In this document: in pieces, positions 1-6,175 of the stretch
Layout of the letters: each line of letters starts with the position of its first letter
Position numbering within the stretch: the stretch's first letter is position 1
Source: Chloroflexota bacterium
GTDB taxonomy: Bacteria; Chloroflexota; Anaerolineae; Anaerolineales; Anaerolineaceae
Direction: 5' to 3'
Length of the DNA stretch: 6,175 nt
Assembly: GCA_012800995.1 (NCBI GenBank)
Contig: JAAZIH010000032.1
Location: 1 to 6,175 of the forward strand
Position numbers and translations under genes: made by a program
The notes under the pieces: generated by a model
Databases searched by the model: none
Told to the model about the DNA's origin: nothing
The model's input: the letters and a program-made list of their open reading frames with translations, nothing else

Positions 1-1260
1 AAAAATCTCCTCACGTGTAGCGATATAATGAATTGCCACACTACCATCGTCACTTGCCGTAGCAATCAAACTTGAGTCAGGTGACCATGCCAATTGATTG
101 ATAAAATCTGCATGCGCGGCTATTGAATCCAAAAGTCCGCCGGTGTTGATATCCCAAATTTTAAGCACGCCCTCACTGTTTCCTGTGGCGAGTTTCGTGC
201 CATCCGGCGAAATACCCATTGAATAGTAATCTTCACCATTGATAATCTCTCGCGAGTATGCGTAACTTTGTCCACTTTTCTTGTAAATGGTGACAACATC
301 GTAATTGTCTGTGGCTAATACATTTCCATCGTTTGAGAGGGACATTTTGTAAGTCAGGTCATTCTGCTCAATCATGGAGATAAGCTTGAAACTATCCGCG
401 GCATAATGATAAATACCATCATACGTAGATGCCAAAAGTTCGTCGTTAGGGGCAAAAGCGACATCAAAAACAACCTGATCATCCAACAAATGCTGCTCTT
501 TTTCTCTGGTATTCGCATCAAAAACATCAATACCGATGGTCGTAGCTACCGCAAAATATCTGGCATCAGGGGAATAACTTGCGCTCATGCCCTTTCCCTC
601 GCCAATGCGCTTAATTTGTTCAGTTTTTTGAAGGTTTTCTGCTGTAATCATATCTCCGCCCGAAAGAGCGCCTTTGATATAAGGTCGCAAAAACGCAAAG
701 TATAGAACCAAACAGAGAACCAGCAAGCCTCCCAATACGCCTAAGGCGATCCACAGGGCAGTTTTTTTCTTTTTTGGCGGTGCCTGGTAGGCTGGGTATG
801 GTTGGGGCTGATAAACTGGGGATGGTGCCTGATAAGTTGGTGGTATCGGTGCTTGTTGAAAGCCTGGTGGGACCGTTTGTCCGGTATCAAAAGCGGCTGG
901 GCTGGGAACGCTCACAAACTCACCTTCTCTTGGTGGTACGTAAGTAACAAATTCACCTAACGGCAGCTGTGCTGCAGGTGGCATTGTCTGAGGTGAGGCT
1001 GCCTGGGAGAGCTCGCCTTGTGGTGGGTCTGCAGGTGGGGGAGAATAAAGCACAGGTTCAGGCGATGTCGGAATGTACGCCACTTCAAAATCCTCAGGGG
1101 CAACACTTTGCGCAGGGAATTCTTGCGACGGTTCCGTTTGCCTGCCAGAACTTTCGTCAGCAAAAGGCTGGACAGGAACGCTTTCTTCTAATTTGCTTCC
1201 ACAAATCATACAGAACTTACTATCAGGTTCGTTATTTGTATTGCAATTTGGACAGATCAT
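1..1260 (-). CDS. Membrane-anchored zinc-ribbon WD40 repeat protein (gene A), C-terminus cut by window edge
   Basis: The frame is open for 420 codons from the ATG at 1260 to the left edge, with no stop, so the 3' part lies outside. Residues 1-21 form a zinc ribbon with Cys3, Cys6, Cys17 and Cys20. Residues 22-162 are rich in Pro, Gln and Tyr and look disordered. Four lysines (163-166) precede a hydrophobic helix at about 167-191. After a short linker, ITAEN at 205-209 leads into WD40 blades at about 221-257, 262-297, 302-338, 343-381 and a fifth cut at the edge; blade 4 has SPDGTKLATG and ends in KIWD. It is clearly related to gene B but more distant than C is: its post-membrane linker is roughly 55 residues shorter, and blade 5 has HY where B has WN. 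About 370 residues are missing if it has B's length. The propeller is probably extracytoplasmic, inferred from the helix with no separate signal peptide. Ligand unknown. Confidence 0.93.
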   Translation of the reverse strand, partial: MICPNCNTNNEPDSKFCMICGSKLEESVPVQPFADESSGRQTEPSQEFPAQSVAPEDFEVAYIPTSPEPVLYSPPPADPPQGELSQAASPQTMPPAAQLPLGEFVTYVPPREGEFVSVPSPAAFDTGQTVPPGFQQAPIPPTYQAPSPVYQPQPYPAYQAPPKKKKTALWIALGVLGGLLVLCLVLYFAFLRPYIKGALSGGDMITAENLQKTEQIKRIGEGKGMSASYSPDARYFAVATTIGIDVFDANTREKEQHLLDDQVVFDVAFAPNDELLASTYDGIYHYAADSFKLISMIEQNDLTYKMSLSNDGNVLATDNYDVVTIYKKSGQSYAYSREIINGEDYYSMGISPDGTKLATGNSEGVLKIWDINTGGLLDSIAAHADFINQLAWSPDSSLIATASDDGSVAIHYIATREEIF

Positions 1261-1264
1261 CATT

Positions 1265-1270
1265 ACCTCC
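1265..1270 (-). promoter_or_regulatory. Ribosome binding site of gene A, decides between two ATGs
   Basis: The minus strand reads GGAGGT followed by two adjacent in-frame ATG codons (1261-1263 and 1258-1260). GGAGG lies only 2 bases before the first ATG and 5 bases before the second. The second also gives a protein that begins MICPNC exactly like gene B, so 1260 is preferred as the start. Confidence 0.8.
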
Positions 1271-1306
1271 AAACAGAGTTTTTATACAGTATTATTAATC
1301 ATGCCT

Positions 1307-1336
1307 ATTGTACTAAAAAAGCCGGGAGGGTTTCAG
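1307..1336 (-). promoter_or_regulatory. Possible sigma-70-type promoter for gene A
   Basis: On the minus strand CTGAAA (1331-1336, 4 of 6 matches to TTGACA) is separated by 18 bases from TACAAT (1307-1312, 5 of 6 matches to TATAAT). Transcription would begin roughly 40 bases upstream of the start codon. The spacer is a little long and contains a T-run, so this is only a candidate. Gene A sits 400 bases from gene B, which makes a promoter of its own reasonable. Confidence 0.3.
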
Positions 1337-1660
1337 TAAAAAAGTCATTACACATTTATGGGAGAGAATCACGGCGTTATTCCGCGCCATGAATTTAAAT
1401 CAGCTACAGGGACTTGAACAAGTAAACAAAAACGATGATGAATCATGCCGATGAACTTCATGAGGTCCCTTGCGCATGTGAAACAATTCACGATCGCACG
1501 CTTGATGCCTCAATTTCAACCTCCCGCAAGCATGCCATCATTATCTGAATCGGGTCTACCAAACAATTCTTTGCCAGGCCTTAGCCCTGGCAGGCGCCCA
1601 GAGTTACTCAGACCAATAGACAGTTTATTCAGCTATCAAATTGTTAATCGCGTTTCTGCT
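1337..1660. other. Gene-free spacer between genes B and A
   Basis: With the promoter and ribosome-binding region next to it (1261-1336), this makes a gap of 400 bases with no gene I can support. The open stretches on either strand are short (about 35 to 50 codons), lack a ribosome binding site and resemble nothing I recognise. One minus-strand stretch near 1541-1648 encodes a PDSDNDG segment like a calcium-binding loop, but it has no start codon. An inverted repeat at 1572-1592 is listed separately. The stretch is much longer than the 128-base spacer between C and B, so it may hold a decayed gene or untranslated sequence. Confidence 0.6.
1572..1592 (-). repeat. Inverted repeat (7-bp stem, 7-base loop) downstream of gene B
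   Basis: TGCCAGG (1572-1578) pairs with CCTGGCA (1586-1592) around a 7-base loop. It lies about 70 bases after the gene B stop codon. There is no T-run after the stem on either strand, so it does not meet the usual form of an intrinsic terminator. It could still stabilise the 3' end of the B transcript or be chance. Confidence 0.45.
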
Positions 1661-4174
1661 TTAAGGCACGCGAAAAACACGAACAACGCCATCGTAACCA
1701 GAACTGAGCATTGTTTTTCCATCCACACTAATCCAAATACTTAGCGGAGCGTTAGAGAAATCACCGAAGCCAGTAATCAGTCTTCCGCCTTCTATTGAGT
1801 ATTGTTCAATGCTAAGTGCACCAGGCAAAAAGATTGATCTGCTGTCTGTGGAAAATGCAATATCACGGATAACAAGGTAGTTCGTTGTGATTTTGCGCAG
1901 TTGTGATCCGGTTTTTGGATCCCAAATAATGACCATTTTTAAAGATCCCGCGCTGACCAGAAAATTGCTGTCCGGAGAGAAAGCCAAAGCAAACACTTTA
2001 TTTTCGTGACCTTCCAGTTTATACAGCTGCTTGGCTGTCTTTGGATCCCACATGATGACTACTGTTTCATCACCTGCAGAAGCCAGGTAAGTGCCATCCG
2101 GCGAAAAAGCAAGCGCGCTCACAGCAGCATTATGCCCGGTTAAGGTAGCGATTAATTCGTGGGTGTCAAAACTCCAGAGCTTGATAGTTTTATCGGCACT
2201 GGCAGTAGCAATTGTGCTTCCATCAGGAGAGATAGCCAGTTTCTTGATAGAGCTATCATGAGCTTCAAAACGGCTCAATTCCTCTCCATTTTCGGCGTCA
2301 AGAAAATAAACAACCCCTCCATATGTACCCGCAATTAACATAGAGCCATCAATGGAGAAAGCGGGTGCCAGCATTTGGTCATCATTTTCTAAGATACCAG
2401 ACCATAACACAACACCCTCTGGATTGCTCATTGAATAAAAACCGTTGGTGTCAAAATAGAAAAATTTGTCTCCCAAAGGGGAGACGGCTGCACTTTCAAC
2501 AAAGGCAACATACTGGCAAACTTGTTCGCCATAAGAATCGGAATCCATATCCCAGTATACGACAGTACCGTCTCCATTCTGACCAATAAGTTTTTTCCCA
2601 CTCGCGTCTAAGGCAAAGTCAGAAAATAATCTCTTGCCACCTTCCAGTGTTTTTTCGACACTCCCACTGGCAATATTCCAAATTTGAACCTCAGATCTCG
2701 CACTGCAAATAATCAAACGCTTGCTATCAGAGCTAAATTTCACAGCGGAAATGTAGGACGACTCAAAAGTGTTCAGGGTTTTATTTTTTGTCCCATCAGC
2801 ATTCCAGATAACCACAGTCTGATCCAGACTCGCGGTCGCAAATATGCTGCCATCAGGCGACCAGGCAATTGCATTGATACCGTCTGAATGAGCATTGATT
2901 TCTTGCAGCAAGAGTCCGCTTTCAACTTCCCAAATCTTCAATTCACCTTTATAGTTTCCGGTAGCAACTTTTTTTCCATCAGAAGACACTTCGAAAGTAA
3001 ATAAAAATTCGCTGGGAAGAATTTCATGAGATTCTTCTAACTTAGCCCCATCAATCTTATATATAAAAGAACCCAGAGTACCAATTGAAACTAATGTTTT
3101 TCCATCGGCGGATAAGCCAAAGCCGCGAGCTACACGATCTGTACCATAAGTTCGCAAGTAGTTGAAATCATTCGCGCTATAGTGATCAATTCCTGCATCA
3201 GTACCCGCCAGAAGACTTCCATCAGACAAGAAAACGACATCATTAACCTTTTCGTCAACATTTAATTTTTTATAAATCCCTTTGACCTGAATGTCATATA
3301 TGTCAAGGCCTGTATATTTCGCAATAGCCACATATCTGCCATCAGGGGAAAAGGCAATCTTTCTTATTGTTCCTGGACTCAGCTGTGCAATTTCCTGTAA
3401 TTGCTCAGCATTTTCCGTCGTGATGGCTTGTCCGGCGGGGATAATAACAGGCTTTGGCTCTTCTATTGGGATAGACCCTTCTGCCGGGATTGATTCTCCC
3501 ATTGGAATAAGCTCATCGTTTGGAGGTGGAACTTGTTCAGGTTCTGTGTCTTCAGGATTTGTTATAACAAGTCCCGACTCCATTGGCGTCGGTTCAAGCC
3601 CATCAGCCTTCCTGGGACCCTTGGTAATCAATGGGCGGAAGACGGTTAGAGTTAGTACTAAAACAATAAGAAATAATGCCAGCAAAACACTAAAAACAAT
3701 TAACGGTTTTTTGTTAGCTGATTTTATCGGTGGTTTTATTGGCGGTGTTTGGGGTGGATAAGCATACTGTTGCTGCTGTTGATAATAAGGCTGTGATTGA
3801 GGCGAACGGCCTTGAGGAGCAGTGTAATACGTTTGTGGTGGTGGATATTGAGCCGGTTGGGGAGGGTATTGACCGACTGGTGGACTCATAGGCCGGGGTG
3901 GTGGCATGGCAGTCCTTTCTGATGAACCAGTCGGCGGCAAGGTCTGAGGCACTCCAGCTGGGGGAACATTTGCCCGATAAGTAATCGGAGTACCCTCTTG
4001 AAAACGTGGTTCTGGTTTGTGCATTTCAACAGGCCTTTGTTGAGCCTGGAAAGACTGTTTTCCTGGCTGCACTGGGGACATTTCAGGGGAAGATATTTGG
4101 CTAAGAGAAGCTCCACAGCTCTTGCAGAACTTACTCTCAGCGCGGTTGCTTGTTTGACAATTCGGACAAATCAT
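1661..4174 (-). CDS. Membrane-anchored zinc-ribbon protein with 14 WD40 blades (gene B), complete
   Basis: This is the only complete gene, 837 residues ending in a TAA. It starts with MICPNC; Cys3, Cys6, Cys17 and Cys20 form a zinc ribbon of the CxxC-x10-CxxC type. Residues 22-150 are disordered, with Tyr-Pro-Pro motifs and a five-Gln run (133-137). A transmembrane helix spans about 157-179, preceded by lysines 151, 155 and 156. An acidic, Pro-rich linker (about 190-248) leads to ITTENAEQLQEIAQL. From 267 to the end I count 14 blade repeats, marked by SPDG-like turns near 276, 316, 355, 398, 439, 481, 523, 565, 607, 649, 691, 733, 775 and 816, which fits two seven-bladed propellers. Blades 4-7 and 10-12 are the most canonical. 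No enzymatic domain is visible. WD40 propellers are protein-binding scaffolds; here probably extracytoplasmic and tethered, by inference. A GGAGG site 6 bases upstream supports the start. Confidence 0.96.
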   Translation of the reverse strand: MICPNCQTSNRAESKFCKSCGASLSQISSPEMSPVQPGKQSFQAQQRPVEMHKPEPRFQEGTPITYRANVPPAGVPQTLPPTGSSERTAMPPPRPMSPPVGQYPPQPAQYPPPQTYYTAPQGRSPQSQPYYQQQQQYAYPPQTPPIKPPIKSANKKPLIVFSVLLALFLIVLVLTLTVFRPLITKGPRKADGLEPTPMESGLVITNPEDTEPEQVPPPNDELIPMGESIPAEGSIPIEEPKPVIIPAGQAITTENAEQLQEIAQLSPGTIRKIAFSPDGRYVAIAKYTGLDIYDIQVKGIYKKLNVDEKVNDVVFLSDGSLLAGTDAGIDHYSANDFNYLRTYGTDRVARGFGLSADGKTLVSIGTLGSFIYKIDGAKLEESHEILPSEFLFTFEVSSDGKKVATGNYKGELKIWEVESGLLLQEINAHSDGINAIAWSPDGSIFATASLDQTVVIWNADGTKNKTLNTFESSYISAVKFSSDSKRLIICSARSEVQIWNIASGSVEKTLEGGKRLFSDFALDASGKKLIGQNGDGTVVYWDMDSDSYGEQVCQYVAFVESAAVSPLGDKFFYFDTNGFYSMSNPEGVVLWSGILENDDQMLAPAFSIDGSMLIAGTYGGVVYFLDAENGEELSRFEAHDSSIKKLAISPDGSTIATASADKTIKLWSFDTHELIATLTGHNAAVSALAFSPDGTYLASAGDETVVIMWDPKTAKQLYKLEGHENKVFALAFSPDSNFLVSAGSLKMVIIWDPKTGSQLRKITTNYLVIRDIAFSTDSRSIFLPGALSIEQYSIEGGRLITGFGDFSNAPLSIWISVDGKTMLSSGYDGVVRVFRVP

Positions 4175-4180
4175 CTCTTA

Positions 4181-4185
4181 CCTCC
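4181..4185 (-). promoter_or_regulatory. Ribosome binding site of gene B
   Basis: The minus strand reads GGAGG, then 6 bases, then the ATG at 4174. The same GGAGGTAA context precedes gene A, and both starts give MICPNC, so the two starts confirm each other. Confidence 0.85.
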
Positions 4186-4207
4186 GCAATAATGAAATTG
4201 TAATGTT

Positions 4208-4221
4208 GATAGATATCTGTC
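4208..4221. promoter_or_regulatory. Near-palindrome in the 5' leader of gene B, possible operator
   Basis: GATAGATATCTGTC is a 14-base inverted repeat with one mismatched pair and a perfect 8-base core, AGATATCT. It lies 34 to 47 bases upstream of the B start codon, overlapping the expected transcription start of the extended -10 candidate at 4227-4235. This position would suit a repressor site, but AT-rich palindromes of this size also occur by chance. Confidence 0.25.
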
Positions 4222-4226
4222 TATTT

Positions 4227-4235
4227 ATTTTACCA
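4227..4235 (-). promoter_or_regulatory. Extended -10 promoter candidate for gene B
   Basis: The minus strand reads TGGTAAAAT, a TGn extension followed by TAAAAT (5 of 6 matches to TATAAT). No good -35 hexamer lies 16 to 18 bases upstream, which is tolerated by extended -10 promoters. Transcription would begin near 4220 and give a leader of about 45 bases. Gene B could equally be read through from gene C. Confidence 0.35.
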
Positions 4236-4263
4236 AATTTATTTCTTATAGGTTGATTTTCAA

Positions 4264-4288
4264 GGCTAAAATAAATCGCTTTTTAGCC
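4264..4288 (-). terminator. Stem-loop just downstream of gene C, weak terminator candidate
   Basis: On the minus strand GGCTAAAA pairs perfectly with TTTTAGCC (8 bp) around a 9-base loop, beginning 14 bases after the C stop codon. The placement fits a transcript end. The T-run forms part of the stem rather than a tail, and the stem has only three G-C pairs, so it may be a partial terminator or an RNA 3'-end element. Confidence 0.4.
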
Positions 4289-4302
4289 ATCGCGTTTCAG
4301 CT

Positions 4303-6175
4303 CTAAGGCACACGAAAAACACGAACAACACCATCAGTACCACAACTAATCATTGTTCTTCCATCCGCACTAATAAAAACAGAATCAACATTATCCGTAA
4401 CATCACCAATGTCAGCAAATAAGTTCCCGTTCTCTATTGAGTATTGTTCAATGCTATATGATCCTGGCACAAAGATAGACTTACTATCTGTGGAAAATGC
4501 AATATCAGTAGCCCAATTGTAAGAGCGCTCGATTTTTTTCAGCTGCGATCCGGTTTTCGGATCCCAAATAATTACATTATTATCTGATGCCACGCTAGCC
4601 AACAGATTGCCATCCGGAGAGAAAGCTATAGCACTCACATAACTTTCATGACCGTCCAGTTTGTAAAGCTGCGTGCCTGTCTGGAGATCCCAAATGATAA
4701 TCGGATCGTTATCACTCGCAGAGGCGAGATAAGCGCCATCCGGCGAGAAAGCGACCTCACGCAACACAGATTTATGTCCGCTTAAGGTTGCGAGTAATTC
4801 GTGGGTGTCGAAACTCCAGAGTTTGACTGTTTTGTCATCACTGGCAGTGGCAATTGTTTTTCCATCAGGAGAGATGGCCAGTTTTCTGATATAGTTATTG
4901 TGAGCTTTAAAATGACTCAATACCTCTCCACTTTCAACATCAAGAACATTGACTTCCCCCGCATAAGTTCCCGCAATTAACATAGAGCCGTCAGCACTGA
5001 AAACCGGTGCCAGCATTTGGTCAGGGTATTTGTATAAAGCAGACCATAACACATCACCCTTTGAGTTGCTCATTGAAGAAAAGCCATTGCTGTCAAGATA
5101 AAAAATTCTGTCGCCCGAAGGCGATATGGCCGCTGACCGAAAATTCTCAGTGTATACACTAATTTGTTCACCGATAGAATCGGAATCAATATCCCAATGA
5201 AGGACAGTACTGAATGCATTTAAAGCGATGAGTTTTTTTCCACTTGCATCAAAGTCAAATTTATAAAATACGTTTTCGCTACCTTTCAGTGTTTTCTCAA
5301 GACTCGCGCTGGCGACATCCCAAATTTGCACCTCATAGTTTCCACAGCCAGTAATCAAACGCTTGCCATCAGGACTGAACTTCACTGCGTCAACAAAATC
5401 CTCAGAAGTGTCCAAAACTTCGTTTTGTGTCCCATCGGCATTCCAGAGAATCACGGTTTTATAAATACCTGCGGTCGCGAATACGTTGCTATTAGGTGAC
5501 CATGAAATTTGAAAGACGCTTTCTGAATCCACATCAATTTCATGCAACAAACGTCCGCTTTCAACTTCCCAAATCTTCAATTCATTGTCATAATTTGCAG
5601 TAGCCACTTTTGTGCCATCAGAAGAAATATCGAAAGTACGAGCGTATTCATCAAGAATAATTTCATGGGATTCTTTTAATGTATCCCCATCGATCTTGTA
5701 CACCATAAAGCCAAAATAATTTAATGAAAGCAATGTTTTCCCATCGGCGGACAAACTGAAGGCGTAAGCTATGCGATCTGTACTATAAGTTCGCACGTAG
5801 TTAAAATCATCCGCGCTATAATGATCAATGCCAAAATCAGTACCTATCAGAAGACTTCCATCATGCAAGAAAACGACATCATTTATCTTTTCGTTAAATT
5901 TAAGTTTTTCTTTATAAAATTCACCGGACTGGACATTATAAATATCAAAACCAGTATATGTCGCTATGGCCACGTAATTGCCATCAGGGGAATAGGAAAT
6001 ACTGATTACATGGCCTGCGCCCAGTTGCGCGATTTCCTGCAATTGACCCGCATTTTCTAATGTAATGGCTTGACCTGAGGCGATATATATTGGTCGGGGG
6101 ATTTCAGTTGGTTCAGGCTCTTCTACCGGAATTGGCTCTTCCATTAGGTTTGGTTCATCGCTTGGAAGTGATCCC
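4303..6175 (-). CDS. WD40 double-propeller protein (gene C), paralog of B, N-terminus cut by window edge
   Basis: The frame is open from the right edge to the TAG at 4303, giving 623 visible codons. An in-frame ATG at 6144 is probably not the start: no ribosome binding site precedes it, the frame continues upstream for ten codons to the edge, and the sequence there aligns inside gene B's acidic linker. About 215 residues are thus missing, expected to be zinc ribbon, disordered stretch and membrane helix. Counting from 6144, an acidic Pro/Glu linker (1-18) and GQAITLENAGQLQEIAQLG (24-42) precede 14 blades that match those of B one to one. I count 56 identical of the last 87 residues of B and C, including the shared end DGVVRVFRVP. 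Differences fall mainly in the loops before each blade's first strand. Likely an anchored binding protein with a different ligand surface from B; function not identifiable. Confidence 0.94.
   Translation of the reverse strand, partial: GSLPSDEPNLMEEPIPVEEPEPTEIPRPIYIASGQAITLENAGQLQEIAQLGAGHVISISYSPDGNYVAIATYTGFDIYNVQSGEFYKEKLKFNEKINDVVFLHDGSLLIGTDFGIDHYSADDFNYVRTYSTDRIAYAFSLSADGKTLLSLNYFGFMVYKIDGDTLKESHEIILDEYARTFDISSDGTKVATANYDNELKIWEVESGRLLHEIDVDSESVFQISWSPNSNVFATAGIYKTVILWNADGTQNEVLDTSEDFVDAVKFSPDGKRLITGCGNYEVQIWDVASASLEKTLKGSENVFYKFDFDASGKKLIALNAFSTVLHWDIDSDSIGEQISVYTENFRSAAISPSGDRIFYLDSNGFSSMSNSKGDVLWSALYKYPDQMLAPVFSADGSMLIAGTYAGEVNVLDVESGEVLSHFKAHNNYIRKLAISPDGKTIATASDDKTVKLWSFDTHELLATLSGHKSVLREVAFSPDGAYLASASDNDPIIIWDLQTGTQLYKLDGHESYVSAIAFSPDGNLLASVASDNNVIIWDPKTGSQLKKIERSYNWATDIAFSTDSKSIFVPGSYSIEQYSIENGNLFADIGDVTDNVDSVFISADGRTMISCGTDGVVRVFRVP

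Noticed and set aside
406..1339. Plus-strand and other-frame open stretches overlapping gene A
   Set aside because: Gene A gives a continuous 420-codon frame with a zinc ribbon, membrane helix and WD40 blades over the same bases, so these are by-products of it.
1435..1548. Small plus-strand frame of 37 codons starting with two ATGs
   Set aside because: No ribosome binding site, no recognised similarity, and its length is expected by chance in a 400-base spacer.
1445..1744. Plus-strand open frame of 99 codons overlapping the 3' end of gene B
   Set aside because: No ribosome binding site, unrecognisable composition, and its last third is antisense to the conserved C-terminal blade of gene B.
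3291..3761. Plus-strand open frame of 156 codons, Gly/Ser/Ile-rich
   Set aside because: It is wholly antisense to gene B; its composition mirrors the Pro-rich linker and repeated codons of the opposite strand, and no ribosome binding site precedes it.
6142..6144. ATG at 6144 as the true start of gene C
   Set aside because: No ribosome binding site lies upstream, the frame stays open to the window edge, and the position aligns to the middle of the linker in gene B.
1..6175. WD40 array of the kind linked to STAND/NLR-like conflict systems with near-identical, fast-recombining repeats
   Set aside because: Blades within each protein are strongly diverged from one another and match one to one between B and C, and no NTPase, protease or death-like domain is visible.
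1..6175. CRISPR arrays, tRNA or rRNA genes, insertion sequences
   Set aside because: No short direct repeats with regular spacers, no cloverleaf or rRNA-like segment, and no transposase or terminal repeats were seen.

Overview
The window contains three consecutive genes on the minus strand, read in the order C (right edge), B (middle), A (left edge). All three belong to one family of large WD40 beta-propeller proteins. B is complete (837 residues). C lacks its N-terminus at the right edge. A lacks its C-terminus at the left edge. A and B have the same architecture from the N-terminus: a four-cysteine zinc ribbon that begins at the second residue, a disordered Pro/Gln/Tyr-rich stretch, one transmembrane helix, a linker with a conserved ITxEN element, and a long series of WD40 blades. 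C shows the linker and all its blades. No plus-strand gene is supported.

Organism: the combination of N-terminal zinc ribbon, Pro-rich segment, single membrane helix and WD40 blades with an ITxENA...LQEIAQLG lead-in is, from memory of the family, most typical of Chloroflexota (Anaerolineae-like bacteria). The strong GGAGGT ribosome binding sites and moderate, slightly AT-rich composition do not conflict with this. It is an inference without a marker gene, and other bacteria that carry zinc-ribbon membrane proteins cannot be excluded.

Layout: gene A occupies 1-1260. A gene-free stretch of about 400 bases (1261-1660) follows, holding the A ribosome binding site, a possible promoter and one inverted repeat. 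Gene B is at 1661-4174. A 128-base spacer (4175-4302) holds the B ribosome binding site, an extended -10 candidate, a near-palindrome and a stem-loop just after the C stop codon. Gene C fills 4303-6175.

How they may work together: B and C are close paralogs from a tandem duplication whose similarity extends about 14 bases beyond the stop codons; A is a more distant member. I count 14 blade-like repeats in both B and C, which fits two seven-bladed propellers per chain. The differences between B and C cluster just before each blade's first strand, in the loops expected on the ligand-binding top face. This suggests anchored proteins with the same scaffold and different binding surfaces. The most likely topology is zinc ribbon in the cytoplasm and propellers outside. 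Their ligand and pathway cannot be read from the sequence.
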